Positions 37,357-48,261 of a DNA stretch of 64,000 bases are shown piece after piece. The number at the start of each line of letters is the position of its first letter. The stretch's first letter is position 1. The stretch is from positions 5,444,001-5,508,000 of the forward strand of contig NC_063259.1 of assembly GCF_019578655.1 (NCBI RefSeq), in the 5' to 3' direction. The translations under genes were made by a program, and so were the position numbers. Source of the stretch: Ricinus communis (Eukaryota > Streptophyta > Magnoliopsida > Malpighiales > Euphorbiaceae). Below the pieces are notes generated by a model. That model saw only the letters and a list, made by a program, of their open reading frames with translations. It searched no databases and was not told the origin of the DNA.

Positions 37357-37499
37357 TTTCCTTTATCATTGATATTATTATTGCATGATGACACGTGATG
37401 GGATGACAGTAGAACATAATAGTTTGATGAGTGTACCGGTGTAAATCTAAGAGTGATGGGAAAAGAGTAAATGGGTAAATTTAAAAAGGAAAGTTTAGG

Positions 37500-37800
37500 A
37501 CTTGCCCTAGCCTAGCATCGCTCTCTAGGCTTAGTAGAGTGTGGTTGTTGGAGTAAAGGTCCCTGGTCAAGCATTACTCTCTGGGCACTGGCTTATTTAG
37601 AAACCTAAGTGACCAGACTGGAAGTAAGGTCCCTGGTCCAACTTCGCTCTCTGGGCGTCAGTCTTATTGGAATAAGAGAGGCGAAAGGCTAAGGCTGATA
37701 GTGAACATTAAGTGACCGGACTAGAGTTAAGGACCCTGGTCGAGCTTCCCTCTCTAGGAGCCAGTTCTATTGGAATGAGAGAGTCGAGATGTTAGAGTTG
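37500..37800. repeat. Diverged ~110-bp tandem repeat in LTR element 1
   Basis: GGTCCCTGGTC..GCATT/CTTC..CTCTCTGGGC..AGTC.TATT..AAGTGACC.GACT occurs three times with clear differences. It corresponds to the 108-bp repeat of element 2. Confidence 0.75.
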
Positions 37801-38407
37801 AGATTAGTCGAGATGTCAGTGTTGAGATTGACTGAGATGTTAGCGTTGGGATTAGGATTCTACTGAAGTACTCCGTCCCATAGTGTGTAAGCAATTATTT
37901 TATTTAATTTAAGTATGACATGACACGTTTATTTTTGCATGACTTAGTATTTATTTCAAATTAAATAAATGTATTATTGAAGTGTTTGCAACTGTTTTTA
38001 GATATATGATTTTAACTTACTCTCGAGACTGACAGTCTCAATTTTACTATTTTTCAGATCCGTGACTGTTAGTCTTCCCACGACTCTTATCTAGTAACCC
38101 GACTCCTTCATCATCGGGTAATGTAATTTATTTGGTATGTTAACTTGTAAAATCTTAGATTCTCCGCAGTAGAATTAATAGACTTATCTGTTACAATTCT
38201 TTGTAGTTTTGGGTCTCGCCTAATTCTTCTGGCAGACTGAATTAATTGTGTAAAATTTAATGGTTACGATAAATTATGGCATCAATAATATTAAATGAGA
38301 TGAGATTTATTTAAGTCAGTGAGTGTCAGGCTTACTATGGGATTCGATGGCCTTACGCTTACCCATTCCTTAGTGCCGGTCATGTGCCTACAAATGGGGT
38401 CGTGACA

Positions 38408-40308
38408 TATAAGAAGGGTATATTTGTAAATATAAAAAAATAATCCCATAACAAGGGCATATTTGTGATTATTAGAAAACAGGTCCGTAAGAGGGGTATA
38501 TTTGTGAGTATGAGACAATAACCATGTAAAATGGGTATATTTTCTATATGAGAGAACAACCCCGTAAGAGGGGTATATTTGTAAATATTAGAAAACAATC
38601 GGATAACATGGGCATATCTGTAAGTGTGAGAAAACAATCTCGTGAAAGGGTTATTTTATGAGTGTGTGAAAACAACCTCGTAAGAGGAGTATATTTGTGA
38701 GTTTGAGAAAATGACCCCGTAAAAGGGGTATATTTTTCACATGAGAGAACAACTTCGTAAGAAGGGTATTTTTATAAATATTAAAAAATAATCGGGTAAC
38801 AAGGGTATACTTGTACGTATGAGAAAACAACCTCATGAATGGGTTATGTTGATGTGTGTTTGAAAATAACCCTATAAGAGCGGTATATTTTTTAGTATGA
38901 GAAAATAACCCCAGATAAGGGGTATATTTTTAATATGAGAAAACAACCCCGTAAAAGGGGTATATTTTTCAATATGAGAAAATAACCCTGTAATAGGGGT
39001 ATATTTGTATATTTTAGAAAATAACCCCATAATAAGGATGTATTTGAAAGTATGAGAAAACAACTCCGTAAGAGGGGTATATTTGTGAATATGAGAAAAT
39101 AACCTCGTAAAAGGGCTATATTTTTTTATATAGGAGAACAACCTCGTAAGAGGAGTATACCATTAAATACTAAAAAACAATCGCATAACAGGGGTACATA
39201 TATAAATATGAGAAAACAATCTCATGAAAAGGGTATTTTTATGAGTATGTGAAAATAACACCGTACAAAGATTATATTTGTACATTTTAGAAAATAATCA
39301 AGTAACAAACTTTGTAAGGGGAGTATATTTGTGAGTTTTAAAAAATAACCTCGTAAAAGGGGTATATTTTTTGTATGAGAGAACAACCCCGTTAGAGGGG
39401 TATATTTGTAAATATTAGAAAATACTCGGGTAATAAGGGTAAATTTGTAAGTATAAGAAAATAACCTCGTGAAAGGGTTATATTTATGAGTGTGTGAAAA
39501 CAACCTCGTAAGATGGATATATTTATGAGTATGAGAAATTAACCTTGTAAAAAGGGTACATTTTTTATATGAGAGAACAACCCCGTAAGAGGAATATATA
39601 TGGAAATACTAGAAAACAACCCCGTGAAAGAGTTATATTTATGAGTATGAGAAAACAACCTCGTAAAAGGGGCATATTTATAAGTATGTAAAAATAGCCC
39701 CGTTAGAAGGGTATATTTGTAAGTATGAGAAAACAACCCCGTAAAAGGGTTATATTTTTAGTATGATAAAACAACGCCGTAAAAGGGGTATATTTGTAAT
39801 AGAAAACAACCTCGTAGGCGAGGTATATTTGTGAGTATGAGAAAACAACTCTGTAAGGGGGGTATATTTGTGAGTATGAGAAAATAACCCTATAAAATGA
39901 GTATATTTTTTTTATATGGGACAACAACCCCGCAAGAGGGGTATATTTGTAAATCTTAGAAAACAACCCCGTAACATGGATATATTTGTGACTATGAGAA
40001 ACAACCTCATAAAAGGGGTATATTTATGAGTTTGTGAAAACAACCTCGTCAAAGGGGTATATTTGTAAGTATGAGAAAATGACCCCGTAGGAGGGGTATA
40101 TTTTTTAATATGAGCAAACAACCCCATAGGACTGGTATATTTGTAAATTTGAGAGAACAACCCCGTAAGAGATGTATATTCATGAATATAAGAAAACCAT
40201 TTTGTAAAAGGGATATATTTATGAGTATGTGAAAGCAACCTCGTTAGAGGGTTATATTTATGAGTATGAGAAAACAACATCGTAAAAGAGGTATATTATT
40301 TAAAATAA
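38408..40308 (+). repeat. 39-bp satellite array, block 2 (forward, ~5-mer higher-order repeat)
   Basis: Same monomer as block 1. A variant with a short tail ending ATATGAGAGAACAAC recurs near 38531, 38726, 39119, 39361, 39560 and 39905, i.e. at about 195 bp or multiples of it, which implies a 5-monomer unit. Confidence 0.88.
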
Positions 40309-40945
40309 AATCCCTGTTACGGGATTGTTTCTAATATTTACAAATATACCACACCTATAGGGTTATTTTCTCATATTAGAAAATATACTCCATTTACGGG
40401 GTTATTTTCTCATACTCATAAATATATCCCTCTAACGAGGTGTTTTCACATACTCATAAATATACCATTTTTATGAGGTTATTTTCTCATACTCATAAAT
40501 ATACCCCTTGTACGAGGTTGTTTTCTCTTACTCATAAATATATCCCTCTTACGAGCTTTACTCTCTAAAATTTTAAGATATACCCCTCTTACGAGGTTGT
40601 TTTCTCATATTAAATAATATACTTTTTTTACGGAGTTATTTACTCATACACAGAAATATATCCCTCAAACGGGGTTGTTTTCACACACTCATAAATATAT
40701 CCCTTTTACGAGGTTGTTTTCTCAAGTTTACAAAAATACCCCTCTTACAGAGTTGTTTTCTCATACTCACAAATATACCCCTGTTACGGAATTATTTTCT
40801 AAAATTTATAAATATACCCCTTTTATGGGGTTGTTATTTCATATTAAAAAAGATACCCTTTTTACGGGGTTGTTCTCTAATACTCATAAATATGGTTGTT
40901 CTCTAATACCCACAAATATACCCCTCTTACAGAGATATTTTTAGT
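40309..40945 (-). repeat. 39-bp satellite array, inverted block
   Basis: About 16 monomers in the reverse orientation (GGGGTTGTTTTCTC on the plus strand), lying between forward blocks. The borders are near 40309 and 40945. At the second border a short AT-rich linker (about 40941-40966) is seen. Confidence 0.9.
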
Positions 40946-43255
40946 ATTTATAATTAAATTTATGAATCTCAGAAAACAACCCCATAAAAGTAGTGTAATT
41001 GCCAGACTGAGAAAACAGCCTCGTAGAAGGGGTAAATTTTTTAATATGAGAAAACAACCTCGTAGAAAGGGTAAATTATTTAATATGAGAAAACAACCCC
41101 GTAATACGGGAATATTTATCAATCGAAGATAATAACACTATAATTTTGGTATATTTGTGAGTATGAGAAAACAACCCCTTAAAGGGGTTAATTTTATAAT
41201 ATGAGAAAACAACCCCGTAAAAGGGGTATATTTGTCGATATAGGAAAATAACCCCGTAAAATGTGTATATTTATGGATTTGACGAAACAACACTATAATA
41301 GTGCTAATAATTTAATATGAGAAAAGAAACTCGTAAAAGTGGTATATTTCTCAATATAAGAAAATAACCCTGTAAAACGTATATATTTATGAATTTCAGA
41401 AAACAACTCCGTAAAACGTATATATTTATGATTTCAGAAAATAACACCATAATAGTGCTAATAATTTAGTATAAGAAAATAACCCCGTAAAATGTGTATA
41501 TGTATGAATTGCATAAAACAACACCATAATAGTGCTAATAATTTAATATGAGAAGAGGACCCTGTAAAAGTGGTTTATTTATCAATATAAGAAAATAATA
41601 CCATAAAACGTGTATATTTATTAATCTTAGAAAACAACCCAGTAAAAGTAGTGTAATTGCGAGTCTCAGAAAACAGCCTTGTAGAACGGGTAAGTTTTTT
41701 GATATGAGAAAACAACCTCGTAATATGGGGATATTTATCAATAGGAAAAAATAACCCTGTAATTTTGGTATATTTATGAGTATGAGAAAACAACAACTTA
41801 AATGGGCGTAATTCTGTAATATGAGAAAACAACCCATAAAAGGGTATATTTGTTTATATAAGAAAATAACCCCGTAAAACGTGTATATTTATGAATTTGA
41901 GAAAATAACCCCTAAATAGTGCTAATAATTTAATATGAGAAAACGACTCCGTAAAAGTGGTATATTTATCAATATAAGAAAATAACCTCGAAAGACGTGT
42001 ATATTTATGAATATGAGAAAATAACTGTGTAAAAGTAGTGTAATTGCGAGTATGAGAGGCTTTTTAAAGGGTTAAATTTTTTAATATGAGAAAATAACCC
42101 CGTTATATGGGGATATTTATCAATCTGAGAAAATAACCTGTAATTTTGGTATATTTATGATTTAGTATGAGAAGATAACCCCGTAAAAGTGGCAGGTTTA
42201 TCAATATAAGACAATAACCACGTACAACGTGCAAATTTATGAATCTTAAACAACAACCCCATAAAAGTAGTGTAATTACGAGTCTAAAAAACAGCCTCGT
42301 AAAACGGGTAAATTTTTTAGTATGAGAAAACACCTTTGTAGAGAGGGTAAATTTTTTAATATGTAAAAATAATTATGAGAATATTTATGAATTTGAGAAA
42401 ATAACCCCGTGATTGTAGTACATTTGTGAATATGAGAAAACAACCTCTTAAATGGATTAATTTTATAATATGAGAAAACAACCCCCATAAAAGAGGCATA
42501 TTTGTCGATATAAGAAAATAACTCCGTAAAACGTGTATATTTGTGAATTTGAGAACAAAATCCCATAATAGTGCTAATAATTTAATATGAGAAAACGACA
42601 CCGTAAAAGTGGTATATTTATCAATATAAAAAAATAACCCCGTAAAATATGTATATTTATGAATCTAAGTAAACAACCTCGTAAAAGTAGTATAATTGCG
42701 AGTCTAAGAAAACAGCTTTGTAAAACGGGTAAATTTTTTGATATGAGAAAACAGGCTCGTAGAAGGGGAAATTTTTTGACATGCAAAAGCAACCCCGTAA
42801 AACGTGTATATTTATGAATTTGAGAAAACAACATCCTAATAGTACTAATAATTTAATTTGAGAAAACGACTCCGTAAAAGTGGTATATTTATCAATATAA
42901 GAAAATAATCCTGTAAAACGTGTATATTTATGAATCTGAAAAAATAACCCTGTAAAAAAAGTGTAATTGCGAGTTTGAGAAAACAGCCTCGTAGAAGGGA
43001 TAAATTTTTTAATATGAAAAAAAAACCCCGTAAGAGGGATATATTTATAAATATTAGAAAACAACCCCGTAATATAGGGATATTTATCAATCGGAGAAAA
43101 TTATCCCGCAATTTTGGTATATTTATGAGTATGAGAAAACAATCCCTTAAATAGAATAATTTTATAATATGAGAAAACAACCACGTAAAAAGGATATATT
43201 TGTCGATATAAGAAGATAACCCCGTAAAACGTGTATATTAATGAATTTGAGAAAA

Positions 43256-43397
43256 CAACCCAATAACTGTGCTAATAATTTAATATGAGAAAACGACCCC
43301 GTAAAAGTGGTATCAATATAAGAAAGCAACCCAATAACTGTGCTAATAATTTAATATGAGAAAACGACCCCGTAAAAGTGGTATCAATATAAGAAAG
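43256..43397 (+). repeat. Perfect 71-bp tandem duplication inside the array
   Basis: Two adjacent copies of a 71-base segment with no visible difference (starts 43256 and 43327). Both share the same small internal deletion, so the duplication followed the deletion and is recent. Confidence 0.88.
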
Positions 43398-43763
43398 CAA
43401 CCCAATAAGACATGTATATTTATAAATATGAGAAAACAATTCCGTAAAAGTAGTGTAAATGCGAGGCTGAGAAAACAGCCTCGTAGAAGGAGTAAATTTT
43501 TTAATATGAGAAAACAGCCTCGTAGAAGGGGTAAAGTTATTAATAAGAGAAAACAACCTCGTAATTCTGGTATATCTGTAAGTACGAGAAAAAAATCTCT
43601 TAAATGGGTTAATTTTATATTATGAAAATACAACCCCATAAAAGGGGTAGATCTGTCAATATAAGAAAATAACCCCGTACAACATGTATATTTATGAATT
43701 TGAGAAAACAAGCCCATAATAGTGCTAATAATTTAATATGAGAAAACGACCTCGTAAAAGTGG

Positions 43764-43838
43764 TGCCAACTTTCTTATATTTTCTTTTTGCTATTTTTGT
43801 TATATTTCTTTTTCCTTAAGATAAAATAAAAAAGAAAT
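43764..43838. other. T-rich insert in the array, copy 1
   Basis: GCCAACTTTCTTATATTTTC and following T-rich bases replace part of the GTGGTATATTTATC monomer. The same insert at the same monomer position occurs at 50498-50597. Confidence 0.75.
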
Positions 43839-45188
43839 ATATTTATCAATATAAGAAAATAATTTTGTAAAAAAGCGTGTATATTTATGAACATGAGAAA
43901 ATAACCCCGCAAAAGTATTGTAATTACCAGTCTCAGAAAACAGCCTCATAGAAGTAGTAAATGTTTTAATATGAGAAAACAGACTCGTAGAAGGGGTAAA
44001 TTTTTTAATATGAGAAAACAACCCCGTAATGCGGGAATATTTAGCATCGGAGAAAATAATCCCGTAATTTTGGTATATTTGTGAGTATGAGAAAACAACC
44101 CCTAAAATGGGTAAATTTTATAATATGAGAAAACAACCCCGCAAAAGTGGTATATTTGTTAATATATAAAAATAACCCCATAAAATGTTTATATTTATGA
44201 ATCTGAGAAAACAACCCCTTAATACGGGGATATTTATCAATCGGAGAAAATAACCCCGTAATTTTAGTATATTTGTGAGTATGGGAAAACAATACCTTAA
44301 ATGGGTTAATTTTATAATATGAGAAAACAACCCCGTAAAAGGGGTATATTTGTCAATATAATAAAATAACTCTGTAAAACGTGTATATTTATGAATTTGA
44401 GAAAACAACCCCATAATAGTGCTAATAATTTAATATTAGAAAATGATCCTGTAAAAGTGGTATATTTATAAATATAAGAAATAACCCTGTAAAATACGTA
44501 TATTTATGAATCTGAGAAAAGAACCCCGTAAAAGTAGTTTAATTGTGAGTCTAAGAAAACAGCCTCGTAGAAGGGGCAAATTTTTTAATATGAAAAAACA
44601 ACCGCATAAGAGGGGTATATTTATAAATATTAGAAAACGAGCCTGTAATACAGGGATATTTATCAATCGGAGAAAAACCTTGTAATTGTGGTATATTTGT
44701 GAGTATAAAAAAACAACCCCTTAAATGGATTAATTTTATAATATAAGAAAACAACCCCGTAAAAGGGATAAATTTTTTGATAAAAGAAAATAATCTCGTA
44801 AAACGTGTATATTTATGAATTTGAGAAAATAATCCCGTAAAAATTGTGTAATTACGAGTCTAAGAAAACAGTCTCGTAGAACGAGTAAATTTTTTAATAT
44901 GTGAAAACAATCCCATAATATGGGGATATTTATTAAGCTAAGGAAATAACCTTGTAATTGTGGTATATTTTTTAATATGAAAAAAACCCTTTAAATGGGT
45001 TAATTTTATAATATGAGAAAACAACCCTGTAAAAGGGCTATATTTTTCGATATAAAAAAATAACCTCGTAAAATGTATATATTTATGAATCTCAGAAAAT
45101 AACCCCGTAAATATAGTCTAATTGTGAGTTTGAGAAAACAGCTTCGTAGGAGTAAATTTTTTAATATGAGAAAACCAATTAATATGGG

Positions 45189-48100
45189 TGTCACGACCCC
45201 ACCCGTGGGCCCGTGACCGGCACTAGGGAATGGATAGGCGTAAGGCCACCGAAACCCGTAGTAAGCCTGACACTCACTGAATTAAACAAATCTCATCTCA
45301 AATTAATATTATTAAAACCACAAATTATCTTAATAGCTACATTCTACATAAATACTTGATGCACTTGAAAAACTAGGCGAGACCTGAAACTCAGAAAATT
45401 TACAACTGATACATCTACTATTACTACTGCGGAGAATCTAAGATTTACCAATTTACATACCAAATCAAATACATCACCCGATGATGAAGGAGTCGGGTTA
45501 CTGAATAAGAGTCGCGGGAGAACTAACAGTCACGAATCTGAAAAAAATATAAATGGAGACCGGTCTAGAGTCGATTAAAATCAAATAATCTAGGGACTAT
45601 TGCTTCTTCTCGGAAAATATAGATTATTCAAATCGATATCAAACCATACTATAATCATACCCTACTATTTCCTTCACATAAAATATTAATCATTCGAATC
45701 AAAATATCAACCATGCACGTAAATACAATCCATATTATAATCATACCATAATAAATAAATAAATGAATAAATAAAAATATATTTTTACTTTTACGGGACG
45801 AGTGGCTCGGTAGAACCCTAAACCCCAAAATCTAGTAGCCATTCGGCTCTCTTAATCCAATAAGACTGGCGCCCTGAGAGCAATGCTCGACCAGGGACCT
45901 TACCTCCTTTTATATATTTAATAGTGAGTTTTTATTTAAGTTAATTTTAGCTTTATTTTTATTCAAGTAAACTATTTGAGAAATGATTATATTTTGGTTA
46001 TTCAAATTTTCCCAAATGCATATTTATATAAGTAAAATTATATATTGGAAAATTTTGGAAGAAATTATAAAGGATGTTTTTATAAAAGAATTTTGGGAAA
46101 ATTGGTATTATAATTGATTAGTAGTATTAAATTTTAAGTTGGAAATTGATTATTTAATTTAATTGTGTGTAGGATTTAATTGGAGGATTATTTTGGAATA
46201 AGGATTAAAAGTATAATTTTATTTTTATGGGGTTTTAATGGAAATTTGTGAGCTTGGTATTTTTGTAAATAAATATGTCGGTCAGGGGTATTTTTGTAAT
46301 TATGTATTTCCAATAATTCGGATTTGGCCCAAATTAAATAGTTAAGGGCTTAATTGAAAGGCTAAAGGAAAGTTTGGGGGTCAAATTGGAATTTTAATGG
46401 ATGAAATTGTAAGTAATTAAGAAAGTTGAGGGACCAAATTGCAATAAGGAAAAGTTTGGGGGCCTAATGTCGATATTGAAAGGAAAGAAATCGGGGAAGA
46501 AGAAAGGAGGAGAGAGAGAGAGTGCGGCGCCGGGAAGAGAGAGAAGGGGATGTTGCGGTGGCTTCGGGAAGCGGAGGCGGCGTCTTGTTGCGGCAATGAC
46601 TCAATGGCGGAAGAAGCGCCAGGCGGCAGGGCGTGTTGGCGGTCGAGTTGGGTGGCGATCGGCTCTCTCGCCAAGGCTCTCTCGCGTGAATGGCGACGCC
46701 TGGGGTGGCCGGAGTTGCAAGATCCGGCAAAGTGAAACTTAGAGTGGCAGTCGCGTTTTTGGGCTTTTCCGGCGGAGGATGGACGATCGGAGGACATATC
46801 CCGACTCTCCTCAGCTCAAGCTTTGCATTGGCACCGGTTTGGTGGCGATCGGGCTTCGTTTGCGAATCGACGGTCGTGATCGTCCGCAAATCTCTCCGGA
46901 TGATCGGGTGTCAGATTGGAAAATCGGAAGTGGGGATCGTCGTCAGTCGCGTCGTTGTGAGTCCGATGGTGTGTCCAGATCGTTGATCGGACTCCGGCGG
47001 CCGGAGGCGAGTCGACCGAGCGTCTCGGTAATTTTCTCTGGCCGTTGATCTTAGAAATCCTTGATTTTAAATTTGTGTCTATTGGATTATATTGAGTATT
47101 TGATGATTTTTGTGAGTCAAAAATATTTGTCCGCCGATTGGCCCGCCATAGTCGTATTTTGTCTTTGTGTGGCGAGTCGGGAAAATAGTGAAGTTTGGGG
47201 ACCCGACTCCGTTATTTAAATTGTTGGATATTTGGAGTGTTTTTCCGGCAGTCCCGGACCCGTTTCTGGGGTAATGTTCGTGTTGTAGGGGAGGTTCACG
47301 CGATTTTCGGTGAGAATTCTCCCGAGTCGAGATTCTTAGACAGTCAGTCCTATGAGTCTAGACCTAGGATTAATGATCGATTGTTTCAGCGTTTTGATAA
47401 ATTGTTTTCCGTGATTAGATGATCTGTCTGTTCGGCTAGCTCCAACCGAGGCACCGGAGCAGAGCTAGGAGGTCGCCCAATCCTGTGAGTTAAAGTCATT
47501 TAATCTTTGCGCTGTTGCTAGTCTGATTTTAATATGCTATTTAGAATTTGTGCTTAATATGATTATTAGTATCGCAAAATAAATGATTTCACCTGATTAT
47601 TAATATTTAAAATAATATAAATATTATTATTAGTATGTTATAATAAGATAAACGTTATTATTTTTCCCCTTACAAATTGCATGTTGTTTTCCCTTAAATC
47701 TTTAATCTTTATTTCGATATGTGTTGGTTGAGTTCATCAGATAATGATATTTATTATATATGATGATTGTGTCTTGGAAAATGTGGCTTGTAGAACATGC
47801 CGCCTGATGGGTTACATCAGGACCGCGCATGCCATTCTAATGATCATGGACATGTAATAAGATTTTCATGGGTTTGCCCTGGTCGAGCATGGCTCTCTGG
47901 GCTGATTTGTGTAAATTGCCGGAGGTAAGGTCCCTGGTCGAGCATTGCTCTCGGGGCGCCGGTCTTATTGGATTAAGAGAGCCGAATGGCTACTAGATTT
48001 CTTATTTGGATACTTAAGTGACCAGACTAGAGGTAAGGTCCCTGGTCGAGCATTGCTCTCGGGGCGCCAGTCTTATTGGATTAAGAGAGCCGAATGGCTA

Positions 48101-48261
48101 CTAGTTTTCTTATTTGGATACTTAAGTGACCAGACTAGAGGTAAGGTCCCTGGTCGAGCATTGCTCTCGGGGCGCCAGTCTTATTGGATTAAGAGAGCCG
48201 AATGGCTACTAGTTTTCTTATTTGGATATTTAAGTGACCAGACTGAATTCCGGGTGTTACA
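45189..48261 (-). mobile_element. 3073-bp solo-LTR-like element 2 with inverted interior, target duplication ATGGG
   Basis: Ends TGTCACGACC (45189) and GGTGTTACA (48261), with ATGGG directly outside both (45184-45188, 48262-48266). The first 715 bases are the reverse complement of the 3' end of element 1 and the last about 16 bases are the reverse of its 5' end. The element therefore inserted in minus orientation. The interior, about 45906-48245, runs in plus orientation, as in element 1. No gag or pol is present. The GC-rich part is at 46490-47050. Confidence 0.75.
47923..48245 (+). repeat. 108-bp tandem repeat, 3 nearly identical copies
   Basis: Starts at 47923, 48031 and 48139, each beginning AGGTAAGGTCCCTGGTCGAG. 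Only one to a few differences between copies. The period is a multiple of 3, which explains the long open frame at 47945-48322; this is not a gene. Confidence 0.9.

Larger units (their letters stand above)
35428..38407 (+). mobile_element. 2980-bp solo-LTR-like element 1, 5-bp target duplication TATAA
   Basis: Inserted in the array. The ends read TATAATACCCGG (an altered TGTAATACCCGG) and GGGGTCGTGACA. TATAA stands directly outside both ends (35423-35427, 38408-38412). There is no gag or pol. It contains a GC-rich purine-rich segment (36180-36720), an (AT)n run and a diverged 110-bp tandem repeat. The structure fits a solo LTR, or a non-autonomous element, of the TGTCACGACC/GGGTCGTGACA type frequent in Ty3 elements. 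Open frames such as 36181-36609 are not conserved in element 2 and are not taken as genes. Confidence 0.75.
40946..45188 (+). repeat. 39-bp satellite array, forward block with ~11-mer higher-order repeat
   Basis: Monomers occur in a recurring order of about 11 distinguishable types: GTGCTAATAATTTAATATG; GTGGTATATTTATC; ACGTGTATATTTATG; GTAGTGTAATTGCGAG; GAAGGGGTAAATTTTTTAA; AGAGGGATATATTTATAAA; TAATACGGGGATATTTATC; TAATTTTGGTATATTTGTG; TAAATGGGTTAATTTTATAA; AAAGGGGTATATTTGTC; ACGTGTATATTTATG. Full units measure about 430 bp and partial units are frequent. Confidence 0.88.
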
